Shown: one piece after another, positions 8,734-16,043 of the stretch
Numbering within the stretch: the stretch's first letter is position 1
Layout of the letters: every line of letters starts with the position of its first letter
NCBI GenBank assembly: GCA_000432735.1
Contig: FR887764.1
Span: 1-33,116, forward strand
Direction of reading: 5' to 3'
Origin: Bacteroides sp. CAG:443
GTDB taxonomy: Bacteria > Bacteroidota > Bacteroidia > Bacteroidales > Bacteroidaceae
DNA: 33,116 nucleotides
The notes under the pieces: model-generated
Database searches by the model: none
Seen by the model: only the letters and a program-made list of their open reading frames with translations
Told to the model about the DNA's origin: nothing
Translations under genes and position numbers: made by a program

Positions 8734-11391
8734 ATGATGAAGATAAAATATCCTTTATTGTTTGGGTTGATTTTATTAAAATCGACTTTTGTTGCTGTCT
8801 CTCAGGAGCAATGTGTACCAATAGGGATGCTCTGCGAGTATTTAAACAATCCTTTAGGTATTGATGTATTACATCCACGGTTACAATGGCATTTAGATGA
8901 TGTAAGGGAGGGAGCAAAGCAGGAAGCTTATAGAGTTTTTGTCAGTACAGACTCTGTAAAGTTGGCTGATAAAAATTATGCTGATTGCTGGGATACTGGT
9001 AAAAAGGAAACTGAAGCAATGCAGCTGGTATATGATGGCAAACAATTGATACCGTTCACAAAATACTTTTGGAAAGTTGAAGTGTGGGATAAAGATGGAA
9101 ATAAAACGACTTCTGATATCGCTAACTTTGAAACGGGCATGATGGAAATGAAGAATTGGAGAGGATCTTGGATTAGCGATGGCCGAGATATGGATTATCA
9201 GCCTGCTCCTTATTTCCGGAAAGAGTTTACGGTAGGTAAGCGCATACAATCTGCCAGGGCATACATTGCTGTTGCTGGATTATATGAACTTTATGTGAAT
9301 GGACAGAGGATTGGGGATCATCGGCTTGATCCAATGTATACACGTTTTGACAGAAGAAATTTGTATGTGACATATGATGTCACGAAGCTTATACAGAGTG
9401 GGAAGAATGCCATTGGTGTCTTATTGGGAAACGGATGGTATAATCATCAGTCGATTGCTGTATGGGATTTCCATCATGCTCCTTGGAGAAATCGTCCTAC
9501 ATTTTGTATGGATCTGCATATTGTGTATGCGGATGGTACAAAAGAGGTTATTTGTACGGACCGTGACTGGCGTACCAAGGAAGGAGCTTTATTGTTCAAC
9601 AGTATTTATACTGGAGAGCATTATGATGCACAAATGGAATTGAAGGGTTGGAACCTTCCGGGATATGACGATTCAGAATGGAGAGAATCATCTTACCGTA
9701 GTATACCATCGGCTCATTTAGTTTCACAGCAATTACAACCTATACGTGCTGTTGAAACGTACGCAGCGCATCGAATGACTTGTCTATCTGATTCGATTTA
9801 TGTATTTGATTTTGGGCAAAATATGTCGGGAGTTACATCACTTCGAGTTTCTGGGCAGAAAGGAACTGTTATTTATTTAAAACATGGTGAAAGACTTTAT
9901 CCTAATGGAAGGGTAAATACTTCAAACATAGATGTATATCATCGTCCAATAGATAACTCAGATCCTTTTCAGACAGATATCGTAACCTTGAAAGGGGAGG
10001 GCCAGGAGGAATTTATGCCGAAGTTTAATTATAAAGGATTTCGTTATGTAGAAGTAACGAGCAGTCGACCGATTAAGTTGAATGAGCAAAGCCTGACAGC
10101 CTATTTTATTCATAGCGATGTTCCACAGGTAGGGTTTATACAATCTTCCGATACAATCATTAATCGTTTATGGAGAGCTACAAATAAAGCATATCTCTCA
10201 AATTTAATGGGATATCCTACTGATTGCCCTCAAAGGGAAAAAAATGGTTGGACAGGAGATGCACATTTTGCCATTGAAACTGCTTTATATAACTACGATG
10301 GCATAACTGTATATGAGAAATGGCTTGCCGATCATCGGGATGAACAGCAACCTAACGGAGTTCTTCCGGATATCATTCCTACTGGAGGATGGGGATATGG
10401 CACCGACAATGGACTTGACTGGACAAGTACTATTGCTATTATTCCTTGGAATTTATATTTATTTTATGGCGACCTTAAGCCTTTGACGGATTGTTACGAT
10501 GCTATAAAAAAATATGTTGATTATGCAGAGCGAAAAAGTGTTGGCCGGTTAACAGACTGGGGACGAGGTGATTGGGTTCCTGTTAAGTCGCATTCATCGA
10601 AGGAGTTAACGTCTTCTACTTATTTTTATGTCGATGTCAAAATATTGTCTGAAACAGCAAAATTGCTAGGTAAGGAAGATGATTATCTTTATTATTCAAA
10701 ATTGGCTGAGGAAATAAAACAGGCTATTAATGCTAAATATTTAAACTATGAAACAGGTGTTTACGCTAGTGGCACTCAAACGGAACTAAGTGTACCTCTT
10801 ATGTGGGGAGTGACTCCAGAAAATATGAAACGTAAAGTGGCACATAATTTAGCATGTAAGGTTAAAGAATGTGGATTTCATTTGGATGTAGGTGTACTAG
10901 GAGCCAAAGCCTTGCTGAATGCTTTAAGTGAAAATGGGGAGGCTGAAACGGCCTATAGGTTAGCCGTGCAGGATACTTATCCTTCGTGGGGAAACTGGGT
11001 TGCTAATGGAGCAACGACTTTGCTTGAAAATTGGGATTTAAATGCTACCCGTGATATTTCGGATAATCATATGATGTTTGGTGAGATTGGAGGATGGCTA
11101 TATAAAGGCTTAGGAGGTATTTATCCTGATAGTAAATTCCCCGGTTTTAAACATATTATACTAAAGCCATATATTCCAAAAGAATTAAAGCAATTTGAAG
11201 CGACCCATAATTCACCTTATGGGAAAATATATTCAGGTTGGAGGCAAGTGGGTAATAAGGTTATATACAAAGTAATTGTCCCTCCTAATTCTACTGCAAC
11301 CTTGTTCCTGCCCGATAATGTATCTGATAGTAATAAAAGAATGGAATTGAAGTCTGGAACCTATAGTTTTGATTTGAACTTTATCAAGTAG
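8734..11391 (+). CDS. GH78 alpha-L-rhamnosidase, full length, exported
   Basis: The 885-residue product has a signal peptide ending near FVAVSQE. The order is typical of GH78: an N-terminal Ig-like domain (about 30-135, ending NFETGM), two beta-sandwich domains (about 140-460; LYVNGQRIGDHRLDP, VLLGNGWYN), the (alpha/alpha)6 catalytic domain (about 465-790) and a C-terminal beta domain. The catalytic signature TDCPQREKNGWTGD lies at 496-509, with acidic residues E502 and D509. LLENWDLNATRDISDNHMM and FGEIGGWLYKGLGGI are the usual C-terminal barrel motifs. GH78 enzymes hydrolyse terminal alpha-L-rhamnose with inversion. ATG codons stand at 8734 and 8737; either gives the same signal peptide. 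This is the last gene of the operon, followed 58 bp later by a strong hairpin. Confidence 0.93.
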   Translation: MMKIKYPLLFGLILLKSTFVAVSQEQCVPIGMLCEYLNNPLGIDVLHPRLQWHLDDVREGAKQEAYRVFVSTDSVKLADKNYADCWDTGKKETEAMQLVYDGKQLIPFTKYFWKVEVWDKDGNKTTSDIANFETGMMEMKNWRGSWISDGRDMDYQPAPYFRKEFTVGKRIQSARAYIAVAGLYELYVNGQRIGDHRLDPMYTRFDRRNLYVTYDVTKLIQSGKNAIGVLLGNGWYNHQSIAVWDFHHAPWRNRPTFCMDLHIVYADGTKEVICTDRDWRTKEGALLFNSIYTGEHYDAQMELKGWNLPGYDDSEWRESSYRSIPSAHLVSQQLQPIRAVETYAAHRMTCLSDSIYVFDFGQNMSGVTSLRVSGQKGTVIYLKHGERLYPNGRVNTSNIDVYHRPIDNSDPFQTDIVTLKGEGQEEFMPKFNYKGFRYVEVTSSRPIKLNEQSLTAYFIHSDVPQVGFIQSSDTIINRLWRATNKAYLSNLMGYPTDCPQREKNGWTGDAHFAIETALYNYDGITVYEKWLADHRDEQQPNGVLPDIIPTGGWGYGTDNGLDWTSTIAIIPWNLYLFYGDLKPLTDCYDAIKKYVDYAERKSVGRLTDWGRGDWVPVKSHSSKELTSSTYFYVDVKILSETAKLLGKEDDYLYYSKLAEEIKQAINAKYLNYETGVYASGTQTELSVPLMWGVTPENMKRKVAHNLACKVKECGFHLDVGVLGAKALLNALSENGEAETAYRLAVQDTYPSWGNWVANGATTLLENWDLNATRDISDNHMMFGEIGGWLYKGLGGIYPDSKFPGFKHIILKPYIPKELKQFEATHNSPYGKIYSGWRQVGNKVIYKVIVPPNSTATLFLPDNVSDSNKRMELKSGTYSFDLNFIK

Positions 11392-11449
11392 ACGGTTGTA
11401 AATAGCCTTCAGAGATAAAATTTAACTTATAGAAGTTTTTCGGGAAAAT

Positions 11450-11487
11450 AATGCGAATTGGTGATCTTTTGGCAACCAATTCGCATT
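11450..11487. terminator. Hairpin terminator ending the glycosidase operon
   Basis: Perfect 13-bp inverted repeat with arms aatgcgaattggt (11450-11462) and accaattcgcatt (11475-11487) and a 12-nt loop. On the + strand it is followed by an A/T-rich tail (ttatatttta). It sits between the end of the GH78 gene and the end of the convergent cysE gene, so it may serve both strands. The T tract is interrupted, so efficiency is uncertain. Confidence 0.75.
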
Positions 11488-11563
11488 TATATTTTATCCC
11501 TCAATAAATGAATGTAATTCTTCTTAGAAAAATTTTATTGTACATTGGTAAATATGAAAAAGG

Positions 11564-12466
11564 TTATTCCCTACGTTGTACGATGCGTGCTCCGGCCGGT
11601 ACACTTTCCGTTACCCAGATATTACCACCGATTGTTGCACCTTTCCCTATGGTGATACGTCCTAAAATAGTTGCATTAGAGTATACGATAACGTCATCTT
11701 CCAGAATCGGATGACGAGCAATTCCCTTTATCGGATTTCCATTTTCATCGAGCGGAAAACTTTTGGCTCCTAATGTTACTCCTTGATAAAGTTTCACATT
11801 ATTTCCGATGATACATGTGGCACCGATTACGACACCTGTACCGTGGTCGATGGTAAAATGATGTCCAATCTGTGCTCCCGGGTGAATATCAATTCCTGTT
11901 TCCGAATGAGCCATTTCAGTAATAATACGAGGAATGAGGGGAACATTCAGCATATATAGTTCATGAGCTATGCGGTAATTGGTAATTGCACGAATAATAG
12001 GATAGCAACAGATGATTTCTCCAAAGCAAGTGGCTGCCGGGTCACCATAATAGGCTGCTTCTACATCTGTAGCGAGAATACGTCGTATCTCAGGAAGTTT
12101 GCTGATAAAGCGTGCTGCGATGGAAGCGGCCGTATCTCGGTCGGGGATTTTCTTGATGGTGTTTTCCGAAGGATTATTTTCCAGTCCGAAACACAAACCT
12201 GCCTGTATTTGTTCTGTCAGCAAACCAAATAGTTCTTCTACATTGACTCCAATGTGATAATTGATTGTTCTCCGGTGAACGGTGGAATTTCCAAAATAGC
12301 CGGGGAATAGAATCTCGCGGGCTAATTCGACGATGCGGCGGAGTGATTTCCCCGATGGAAGTGGATCACCATCTTTGTATTGGTGAAACAAACCTTCGTA
12401 TGAACGATTGTCAGATAGTTCGCTTACTGCTTGCGTCAGGGTATGTGTGTAATCGGATATACTCAT
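11564..12466 (-). CDS. cysE: Serine O-acetyltransferase (long N-terminal type)
   Basis: The 300-residue enzyme acetylates L-serine with acetyl-CoA to give O-acetylserine, the acceptor for sulfide in cysteine synthesis; it is cytosolic. Residues 1-180 form the helical N-terminal region. From about 185 a left-handed beta-helix of hexapeptide repeats begins (SETGIDIHPGAQIG, then IDHGTGVVIGATCIIG). The DHGTG segment at 207-211 and ARHPIL at 250-255 are the usual active-site stretches of serine acetyltransferases. An upstream in-frame ATG at 12493 would add nine residues, but it lies inside the predicted -7 box (12491-12498), so ATG 12466 is chosen. The gene stands alone, convergent with the glycosidase operon. 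The family is clear; the symbol follows the function rather than a close comparison with E. coli CysE. Confidence 0.9.
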   Translation of the reverse strand: MSISDYTHTLTQAVSELSDNRSYEGLFHQYKDGDPLPSGKSLRRIVELAREILFPGYFGNSTVHRRTINYHIGVNVEELFGLLTEQIQAGLCFGLENNPSENTIKKIPDRDTAASIAARFISKLPEIRRILATDVEAAYYGDPAATCFGEIICCYPIIRAITNYRIAHELYMLNVPLIPRIITEMAHSETGIDIHPGAQIGHHFTIDHGTGVVIGATCIIGNNVKLYQGVTLGAKSFPLDENGNPIKGIARHPILEDDVIVYSNATILGRITIGKGATIGGNIWVTESVPAGARIVQRRE

Positions 12467-12490
12467 AATACTTTGTTTTAGCTTGAAAAA

Positions 12491-12498
12491 CAAAGTTA
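12491..12498 (-). promoter_or_regulatory. Bacteroides -7 box for cysE
   Basis: On the minus strand the sequence reads TAACTTTG, an exact match to TAnnTTTG, 25 bases before the ATG at 12466. No good -33 TTTG is seen at the expected distance. It implies transcription starts near 12484, which rules out the longer start at 12493. Confidence 0.5.
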
Positions 12499-12562
12499 GT
12501 TATTTTCAATAAGTAAAATAGGAGAGAGGACTGTTTTCCTCTTCCTGTATCGATTATAATTG

Positions 12563-12570
12563 TATTTTTG
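12563..12570 (+). promoter_or_regulatory. Bacteroides -7 box for the 43-residue ORF
   Basis: TATTTTTG matches TAnnTTTG exactly and lies 18 bases before ATG 12589, giving a very short leader of about a dozen bases. A matching -33 element is not evident. Confidence 0.45.
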
Positions 12571-12588
12571 CAAAAAAATACAGATAAT

Positions 12589-12720
12589 ATGGTAGTGAAT
12601 AAGAAAAATCCTTTTGCCTGGAAAGCCAAGCAGTCAGGAAAGAAAAAGACAAGTGGTAAACGTGTAGGCAAATCGAAGCCTGAAAAGGCAAATAATCAGC
12701 TGAATAGAAGAGTAAAATAA
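12589..12720 (+). CDS. Small, very basic 43-residue protein of unknown function
   Basis: An open frame of 43 codons starts at ATG 12589 and ends with TAA at 12718-12720. The product begins MVVNKKNPFAWKAKQSGKKK and continues with many Lys and Arg residues, almost no acidic ones and no cysteine. It has no signal peptide or membrane segment. Such composition suits a nucleic-acid-binding or ribosome-associated peptide, but no family is recognised. Support comes from an exact TAnnTTTG motif just upstream and from its fit in the gap between two divergent-looking genes: cysE starts at 12466 going left, and mnmA ends at 12728 coming from the right. It is convergent with mnmA, 7 bp from its stop codon. 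It could still be a chance ORF. Confidence 0.55.
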   Translation: MVVNKKNPFAWKAKQSGKKKTSGKRVGKSKPEKANNQLNRRVK

Positions 12721-12727
12721 TTCTTCT

Positions 12728-13789
12728 TCATTCAGTTGAGCAAATGATACCACCTCCTAAAACTACGTCATTCCGATAAAAAGCGGCAGCTTGTCCGGCT
12801 GCAATGGCGGCCAGCGGTTCATGCAACCTGATGTGCAGGCGTCCGTCAGGAGTAGGAGTAACAGTACAGCGGTTGGCTTGTTTACGGTAGCGTATTTTGA
12901 CGATGATGTCATCGGTCGTTTCAAACAAGGCAGCCGGATTAGTCACATGCCAGTCGGTGAGATACATTTCTGTCTGTTCCAGCGAGCGGAGTGTGTCGCT
13001 GATGATGACGCTGTTGGTTTGTGGGATAATCTGTTTTACAAATAATGCTTTATTCAGGTAAATTCCTAATCCTCTGCGTTGTCCGATAGTATAAAAGGGA
13101 TATCCTTCGTGTTTCCCTAAGCAATTACCGCATTCGTCATAAAAGTTGCCGGGCACAATGAGATCCTTTTCTACGTGTTCTTTTAGAAAACTCCGGTAGT
13201 CCATGGGGCAAAAACAGACTCCCAGGCTGTCACGTTTATGAGCGGCTTTCAGGTGTCCCCGTTCGGCGGCAATCTTACGTACTTCCCTTTTAGTCAGTGC
13301 CCCCATAGGCAGCAGCATGCGTTCCAGTATCTCTTGTGGAATTCCCCACAAAAAGAATGACTGATCTTTGTCGCTATCGGCTCCAGCGGTAATATGCCAG
13401 TATCCGTCGATGTTCCGTTTCTGTACGTAATGGCCGGTTGCAAAATAATAAATGCCCCTTTCATCAGCTAATTGTTTCAGCAATGGCCATTTCAGGTAAT
13501 TATTGCAAAGTGTACAGGGTACAGGAGTGCGTCCTGCCATGTATTCATTGATAAAGTAGGAAATAATTTGTTGACGGAATTTCTCCCGTACATCATAGGT
13601 TATATGGGGAATATTTAACCGTTCACATAATTCACGGGCATCGTCCAGATATTCTATATTGTTATCTTTTTCATAGAAACGGAAAGTTACGCCGGTTACT
13701 TCGTAGCCGGCATCTTGCAGGAGCAACGCAGCGACCGAACTGTCTGTTCCTCCGCTCATACCTAACAGGACTTTCTTGTTTTCTTGCAT
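12728..13789 (-). CDS. mnmA: tRNA 2-thiouridylase, MnmA family
   Basis: The 353-residue cytosolic enzyme inserts sulfur at position 2 of the wobble uridine of Lys, Glu and Gln tRNAs, using ATP and persulfide sulfur. The N-terminal PP-loop reads GMSGGTDSSVAALLL (10-24), with Thr where GMSGGVDSSV is usual. The two catalytic cysteines are expected in the LCN segment (C95 in CTLCNNYLKW) and in VCF (C192), a slightly different context from the usual ICF. The central motif YTIGQRRGLGI and the C-terminal beta-barrel are present. Bacteroides genomes often carry more than one MnmA-like gene; the divergent Thr14 and C192xC194 pattern suggests this may be one of the paralogues. Upstream lies a promoter and then an intrinsic terminator (see those entries), so expression may be attenuated. 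Confidence 0.9.
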   Translation of the reverse strand: MQENKKVLLGMSGGTDSSVAALLLQDAGYEVTGVTFRFYEKDNNIEYLDDARELCERLNIPHITYDVREKFRQQIISYFINEYMAGRTPVPCTLCNNYLKWPLLKQLADERGIYYFATGHYVQKRNIDGYWHITAGADSDKDQSFFLWGIPQEILERMLLPMGALTKREVRKIAAERGHLKAAHKRDSLGVCFCPMDYRSFLKEHVEKDLIVPGNFYDECGNCLGKHEGYPFYTIGQRRGLGIYLNKALFVKQIIPQTNSVIISDTLRSLEQTEMYLTDWHVTNPAALFETTDDIIVKIRYRKQANRCTVTPTPDGRLHIRLHEPLAAIAAGQAAAFYRNDVVLGGGIICSTE

Positions 13790-13809
13790 ATTATTTTACG
13801 TATGGGCAT

Positions 13810-13834
13810 AAAAAAAGGAGTACCGCTGTACTCC
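13810..13834 (-). terminator. Intrinsic terminator inside the mnmA leader
   Basis: Read on the minus strand: a 7-bp perfect stem (GGAGTAC / GTACTCC, 13834-13828 with 13823-13817), a 4-nt loop, and immediately seven T residues (13816-13810). This is a textbook Rho-independent terminator, only 20 bases before the mnmA ATG at 13789 and about 60 bases after the predicted transcription start. It should either end a separate small RNA or attenuate mnmA. Confidence 0.8.
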
Positions 13835-13872
13835 AACCTTTGTTAACCTTAAATCTAATACTATGAAAAACA
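13810..13872 (-). ncRNA. Predicted short leader RNA or small RNA upstream of mnmA
   Basis: A complete promoter (-33 TTTG, N19, -7 TACCTTTG) starts transcription near 13872 on the minus strand, and an intrinsic terminator ends it at about 13810. This defines an RNA of roughly 60 nt. It contains the direct repeat AAGGTT AAC AAAGGTT just before the terminator stem. It has no convincing ORF. The 5' boundary is estimated from the -7 box. It could be an attenuator controlling mnmA or an independent sRNA with mnmA read by leak-through. I recall that Bacteroides has families of paralogous short sRNAs; whether this belongs to one was not tested. Confidence 0.55.
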
Positions 13873-13877
13873 CGATG

Positions 13878-13908
13878 CAAAGGTACGGACTTTTGGGAAA
13901 CCTGCAAA
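13878..13908 (-). promoter_or_regulatory. Consensus Bacteroides promoter for the mnmA leader
   Basis: On the minus strand: TTTG at 13908-13905, 19 bases of spacer, then TACCTTTG at 13885-13878. Both elements and the spacing match the Bacteroides consensus exactly, so this is one of the two best promoters in the window. Confidence 0.8.
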
Positions 13909-13998
13909 TATTACAGCTAAAAAACTATGTTTTATAACATGATTTAAGAATTCGCCTTGTTGTTCTATGTTTGTTAACTAAAAGATTTACATCTTTTC

Positions 13999-14028
13999 TT
14001 GACGAGTGTACACTGTTTTCTATTTTTG
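13999..14028 (+). promoter_or_regulatory. Candidate distal promoter of cysS
   Basis: TTG at 13999-14001, 19 bases, then TATTTTTG at 14021-14028. Element and spacing fit the Bacteroides consensus. It would give a leader of about 90 bases before cysS. Confidence 0.5.
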
Positions 14029-14095
14029 GTAAGCTAAGCTGGCGGCTTTTCGAGAAAAAAAAGACCCTCTGTTTCCTTATTATTTCTTTTTTCCG

Positions 14096-14103
14096 TACTT
14101 TTG
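14096..14103 (+). promoter_or_regulatory. Candidate proximal -7 box of cysS
   Basis: TACTTTTG matches TAnnTTTG exactly, 23 bases before ATG 14127. The -33 position holds only TTTC. It would give a leader of under 20 bases. Confidence 0.5.
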
Positions 14104-14126
14104 TGACTTAACTAAAAGAGATAATT

Positions 14127-15605
14127 ATGGAAAATAAGCTGACTATTTATAATACGCTTACCCGTCGCAAGGAACTGTTTGTTCCGTTGCATGCTCCTCA
14201 TGTAGGCATGTATGTGTGCGGGCCTACTGTTTATGGTGATGCCCATTTGGGACATGCTCGTCCGGCTATTACATTCGATATTCTTTTCCGTTACCTTACG
14301 CATCTGGGCTATAAGGTACGTTATGTACGAAACATTACCGATGTAGGTCATTTGGAACATGATGCTGATGACGGTGAAGACAAGATTGCAAAGAAAGCCC
14401 GTCTGGAACAATTGGAGCCGATGGAAGTTGTTCAGTATTATCTGAACCGCTATCATAAGGCTATGGAGGCGTTGAACGTACTTCCTCCCAGCATTGAACC
14501 GCATGCATCGGGACATATCATCGAACAGATTCAGTTGGTGAAAGAGATCTTGAAGAACGGATATGCTTACGAAAGCCAGGGTTCTGTTTACTTTGATGTG
14601 GCAAAATATAACAAAGATTATCATTACGGAAAGCTCTCCGGACGTAATCTGGATGATGTTATCAATACAACCCGTGAGCTGGACGGACAGCAGGAAAAAC
14701 ATAATCCGGCCGATTTTGCTCTCTGGAAATGTGCACAGCCGGAACATATCATGCGCTGGCCTTCACCGTGGAGCGATGGCTTCCCAGGCTGGCATTGCGA
14801 ATGTACTGCGATGGGACGCAAATATCTGGGTGAAACATTCGATATTCACGGAGGTGGCATGGACTTGATTTTCCCGCATCATGAATGTGAAATTGCCCAG
14901 AGTGTAGCTTCACAGGGACACGATATGGTACGTTATTGGATGCATAACAACATGATTACCATCAACGGCCAGAAGATGGGTAAGTCACTGGGTAACTTCA
15001 TTACGCTCGATGAGTTCTTTACCGGATCGAACAAACTGCTTGCTCAGGCTTATTCACCGATGACGATTCGTTTCTTCATCCTTCAGGCACATTACCGCAG
15101 TACGGTAGATTTCAGCAATGAGGCTCTTCAGGCTGCTGAAAAAGGCTTGGAACGTCTGATGGAAGGAGTCAAGAATCTGGAACGTATTACTCCTTCGAAG
15201 ACAACCACAGGTATCGAACCGGCCGGATTGCGTGAAAAATGCTATGAAGCTATGAACGATGACTTGAATACACCGATTGTGATTTCTCATTTGTTCGATG
15301 CTATCCGTATGATTAATACCGTAATCGACAAGAAAGCAACTATCAGTGCCGATGATCTTGCTGAATTGAAGAGTGTATTCCATACATTTGTATTCGATAT
15401 CCTCGGTTTGAAGGCTGAGGCTGAAAACAATGCTGCACGTGAAGAAGCGTTTGGCAAAGTGGTAGATATGCTGCTTGAACAGCGTATGCAGGCAAAGGCT
15501 AATAAAGACTGGGCAACTAGTGACAAGATTCGTGATACATTGGCTGCCTTGGGATTTGAAGTAAAAGATACAAAAGATGGATTTACCTGGAAGCTGAATA
15601 AATAA
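14127..15605 (+). CDS. cysS: Cysteinyl-tRNA synthetase
   Basis: The 492-residue class I synthetase charges tRNA-Cys with cysteine in the cytosol. The N-terminus carries the zinc-binding Cys and the HIGH-type motif in CGPTVYGDAHLGHAR. Further zinc ligands lie in GWHCEC and HHECEIAQS, and the KMSKS-type loop reads KMGKSLGNF. A DALR-like helical domain and the C-terminal tail (WATSDKIRDTLAALGFEVKD) complete the usual architecture, and the length is normal for the family. The gene stands alone between two promoters upstream and a strong hairpin terminator downstream. Several long frames on the opposite strand are only shadows of this gene. Confidence 0.97.
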   Translation: MENKLTIYNTLTRRKELFVPLHAPHVGMYVCGPTVYGDAHLGHARPAITFDILFRYLTHLGYKVRYVRNITDVGHLEHDADDGEDKIAKKARLEQLEPMEVVQYYLNRYHKAMEALNVLPPSIEPHASGHIIEQIQLVKEILKNGYAYESQGSVYFDVAKYNKDYHYGKLSGRNLDDVINTTRELDGQQEKHNPADFALWKCAQPEHIMRWPSPWSDGFPGWHCECTAMGRKYLGETFDIHGGGMDLIFPHHECEIAQSVASQGHDMVRYWMHNNMITINGQKMGKSLGNFITLDEFFTGSNKLLAQAYSPMTIRFFILQAHYRSTVDFSNEALQAAEKGLERLMEGVKNLERITPSKTTTGIEPAGLREKCYEAMNDDLNTPIVISHLFDAIRMINTVIDKKATISADDLAELKSVFHTFVFDILGLKAEAENNAAREEAFGKVVDMLLEQRMQAKANKDWATSDKIRDTLAALGFEVKDTKDGFTWKLNK

Positions 15606-15629
15606 AGGTTCATCTTTTTACAGATAAAT

Positions 15630-15670
15630 AAACGCGGATTTGTGCAGATATAATTGCATGAATCCGCGTT
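15630..15670 (+). terminator. Terminator of cysS
   Basis: Inverted repeat aaacgcggatt (15630-15640) with aatccgcgttt (15661-15671), extended inward by six more pairs (two of them G-U) to a stem of 17 bp with an 8-nt loop, followed by a T-rich stretch. It begins 25 bases after the cysS stop codon. Confidence 0.85.
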
Positions 15671-15875
15671 TGTTTATATTACCACATCGATTATAAATAA
15701 ATTTAATTGCTTTTTTTCCCTTCACATGTTTTTCGGAAGGAGATAAAAGCTATTTCGTATTACGACTGTATAAAGACAAGCTTATGTAAGATGCAGGATG
15801 TGTGAAGGGTAAAAAGGCATGAAAAATTAAGAAAAACGACGTGTTTGGAGAGATTTCTCTCGATGTTTTTGGAAG

Positions 15876-15908
15876 ATTTGTACAAATTCCAAAATGTTTT
15901 GTACAAAA
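15876..15908. repeat. Pair of TTGTACAA palindromes, 21 bp apart
   Basis: ATTTGTACAAAT (15876-15887) and TTTTGTACAAAA (15897-15908) are both perfect 12-bp palindromes with the same 8-base core. Their centres are 21 bp apart, two helical turns, as in paired operator sites. No promoter or gene start is evident beside them. Confidence 0.6.
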
Positions 15909-15961
15909 AATAATTCTCTATTCCCGATGTGCAGGCAGTAACCTGCCGGAAGTTAAACGAA

Positions 15962-16017
15962 AAGCTCGCTACGAATGATACGGTATATTGCAGCCTCTCA
16001 TCATTCATAGCGAGCTT
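15962..16017 (-). terminator. Long hairpin ending the GH3 / Ig-like / DUF3108 operon
   Basis: Arms aagctcgcta-c-gaatgat (15962-15979) and atcattc-a-tagcgagctt (16000-16017) pair over 17 bp with one mismatch, around a 20-nt loop. On the minus strand it follows the DUF3108 stop by about 26 bases and is followed by ttttcgttt. This is T-rich but not a clean T run, so it may equally be a 3'-end stabilising hairpin. Confidence 0.65.
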
Positions 16018-16043
16018 ATGTTGTATCCTTTCGTCTGATAGAT

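Larger units (their letters stand above)
13790..14126. other. 337-bp divergent intergenic region mnmA / cysS
   Basis: The region holds the mnmA promoter, leader RNA and terminator on the minus strand, and two candidate promoters for cysS on the plus strand. A small hairpin, aaaagat ttac atctttt, lies at 13980-13997. No protein-coding ORF is convincing: a 24-codon ORF beginning at 13863 on the plus strand is antisense to the mnmA promoter. Confidence 0.7.
15606..16043. other. 438-bp convergent intergenic region cysS / DUF3108 gene
   Basis: No credible gene is seen. The region holds the cysS terminator (15630-15671) and the terminator-like hairpin of the opposite operon (15962-16017). It also has complementary 9-base arms cccttcaca (15718-15726) and tgtgaaggg (15801-15809) that could pair around a 74-nt loop, the short palindrome gagagatttctctc (15848-15861), and two TTGTACAA palindromes 21 bases apart. 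It is unusually rich in dyad symmetry for a convergent gap, but no exact TAnnTTTG promoter was found on either strand. Confidence 0.6.

Noticed and set aside
13863..13937. 24-codon ORF on the plus strand upstream of cysS (starts MKNTMQRYGLLGN)
   Set aside because: It is antisense to the consensus promoter of the mnmA leader and has no promoter or coupling of its own, so its bases are explained by the minus-strand elements.
14112..14747. Minus-strand frame of 211 codons opposite the 5' part of cysS
   Set aside because: It covers the conserved HIGH and zinc-site coding region of cysS and has no recognisable protein features.
15864..15914. 16-codon ORF containing a repeated LYK-type segment in the cysS / DUF3108 gap
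   Set aside because: The repeat is produced by the twin TTGTACAA palindromes; there is no promoter, start context or coupling to support translation.
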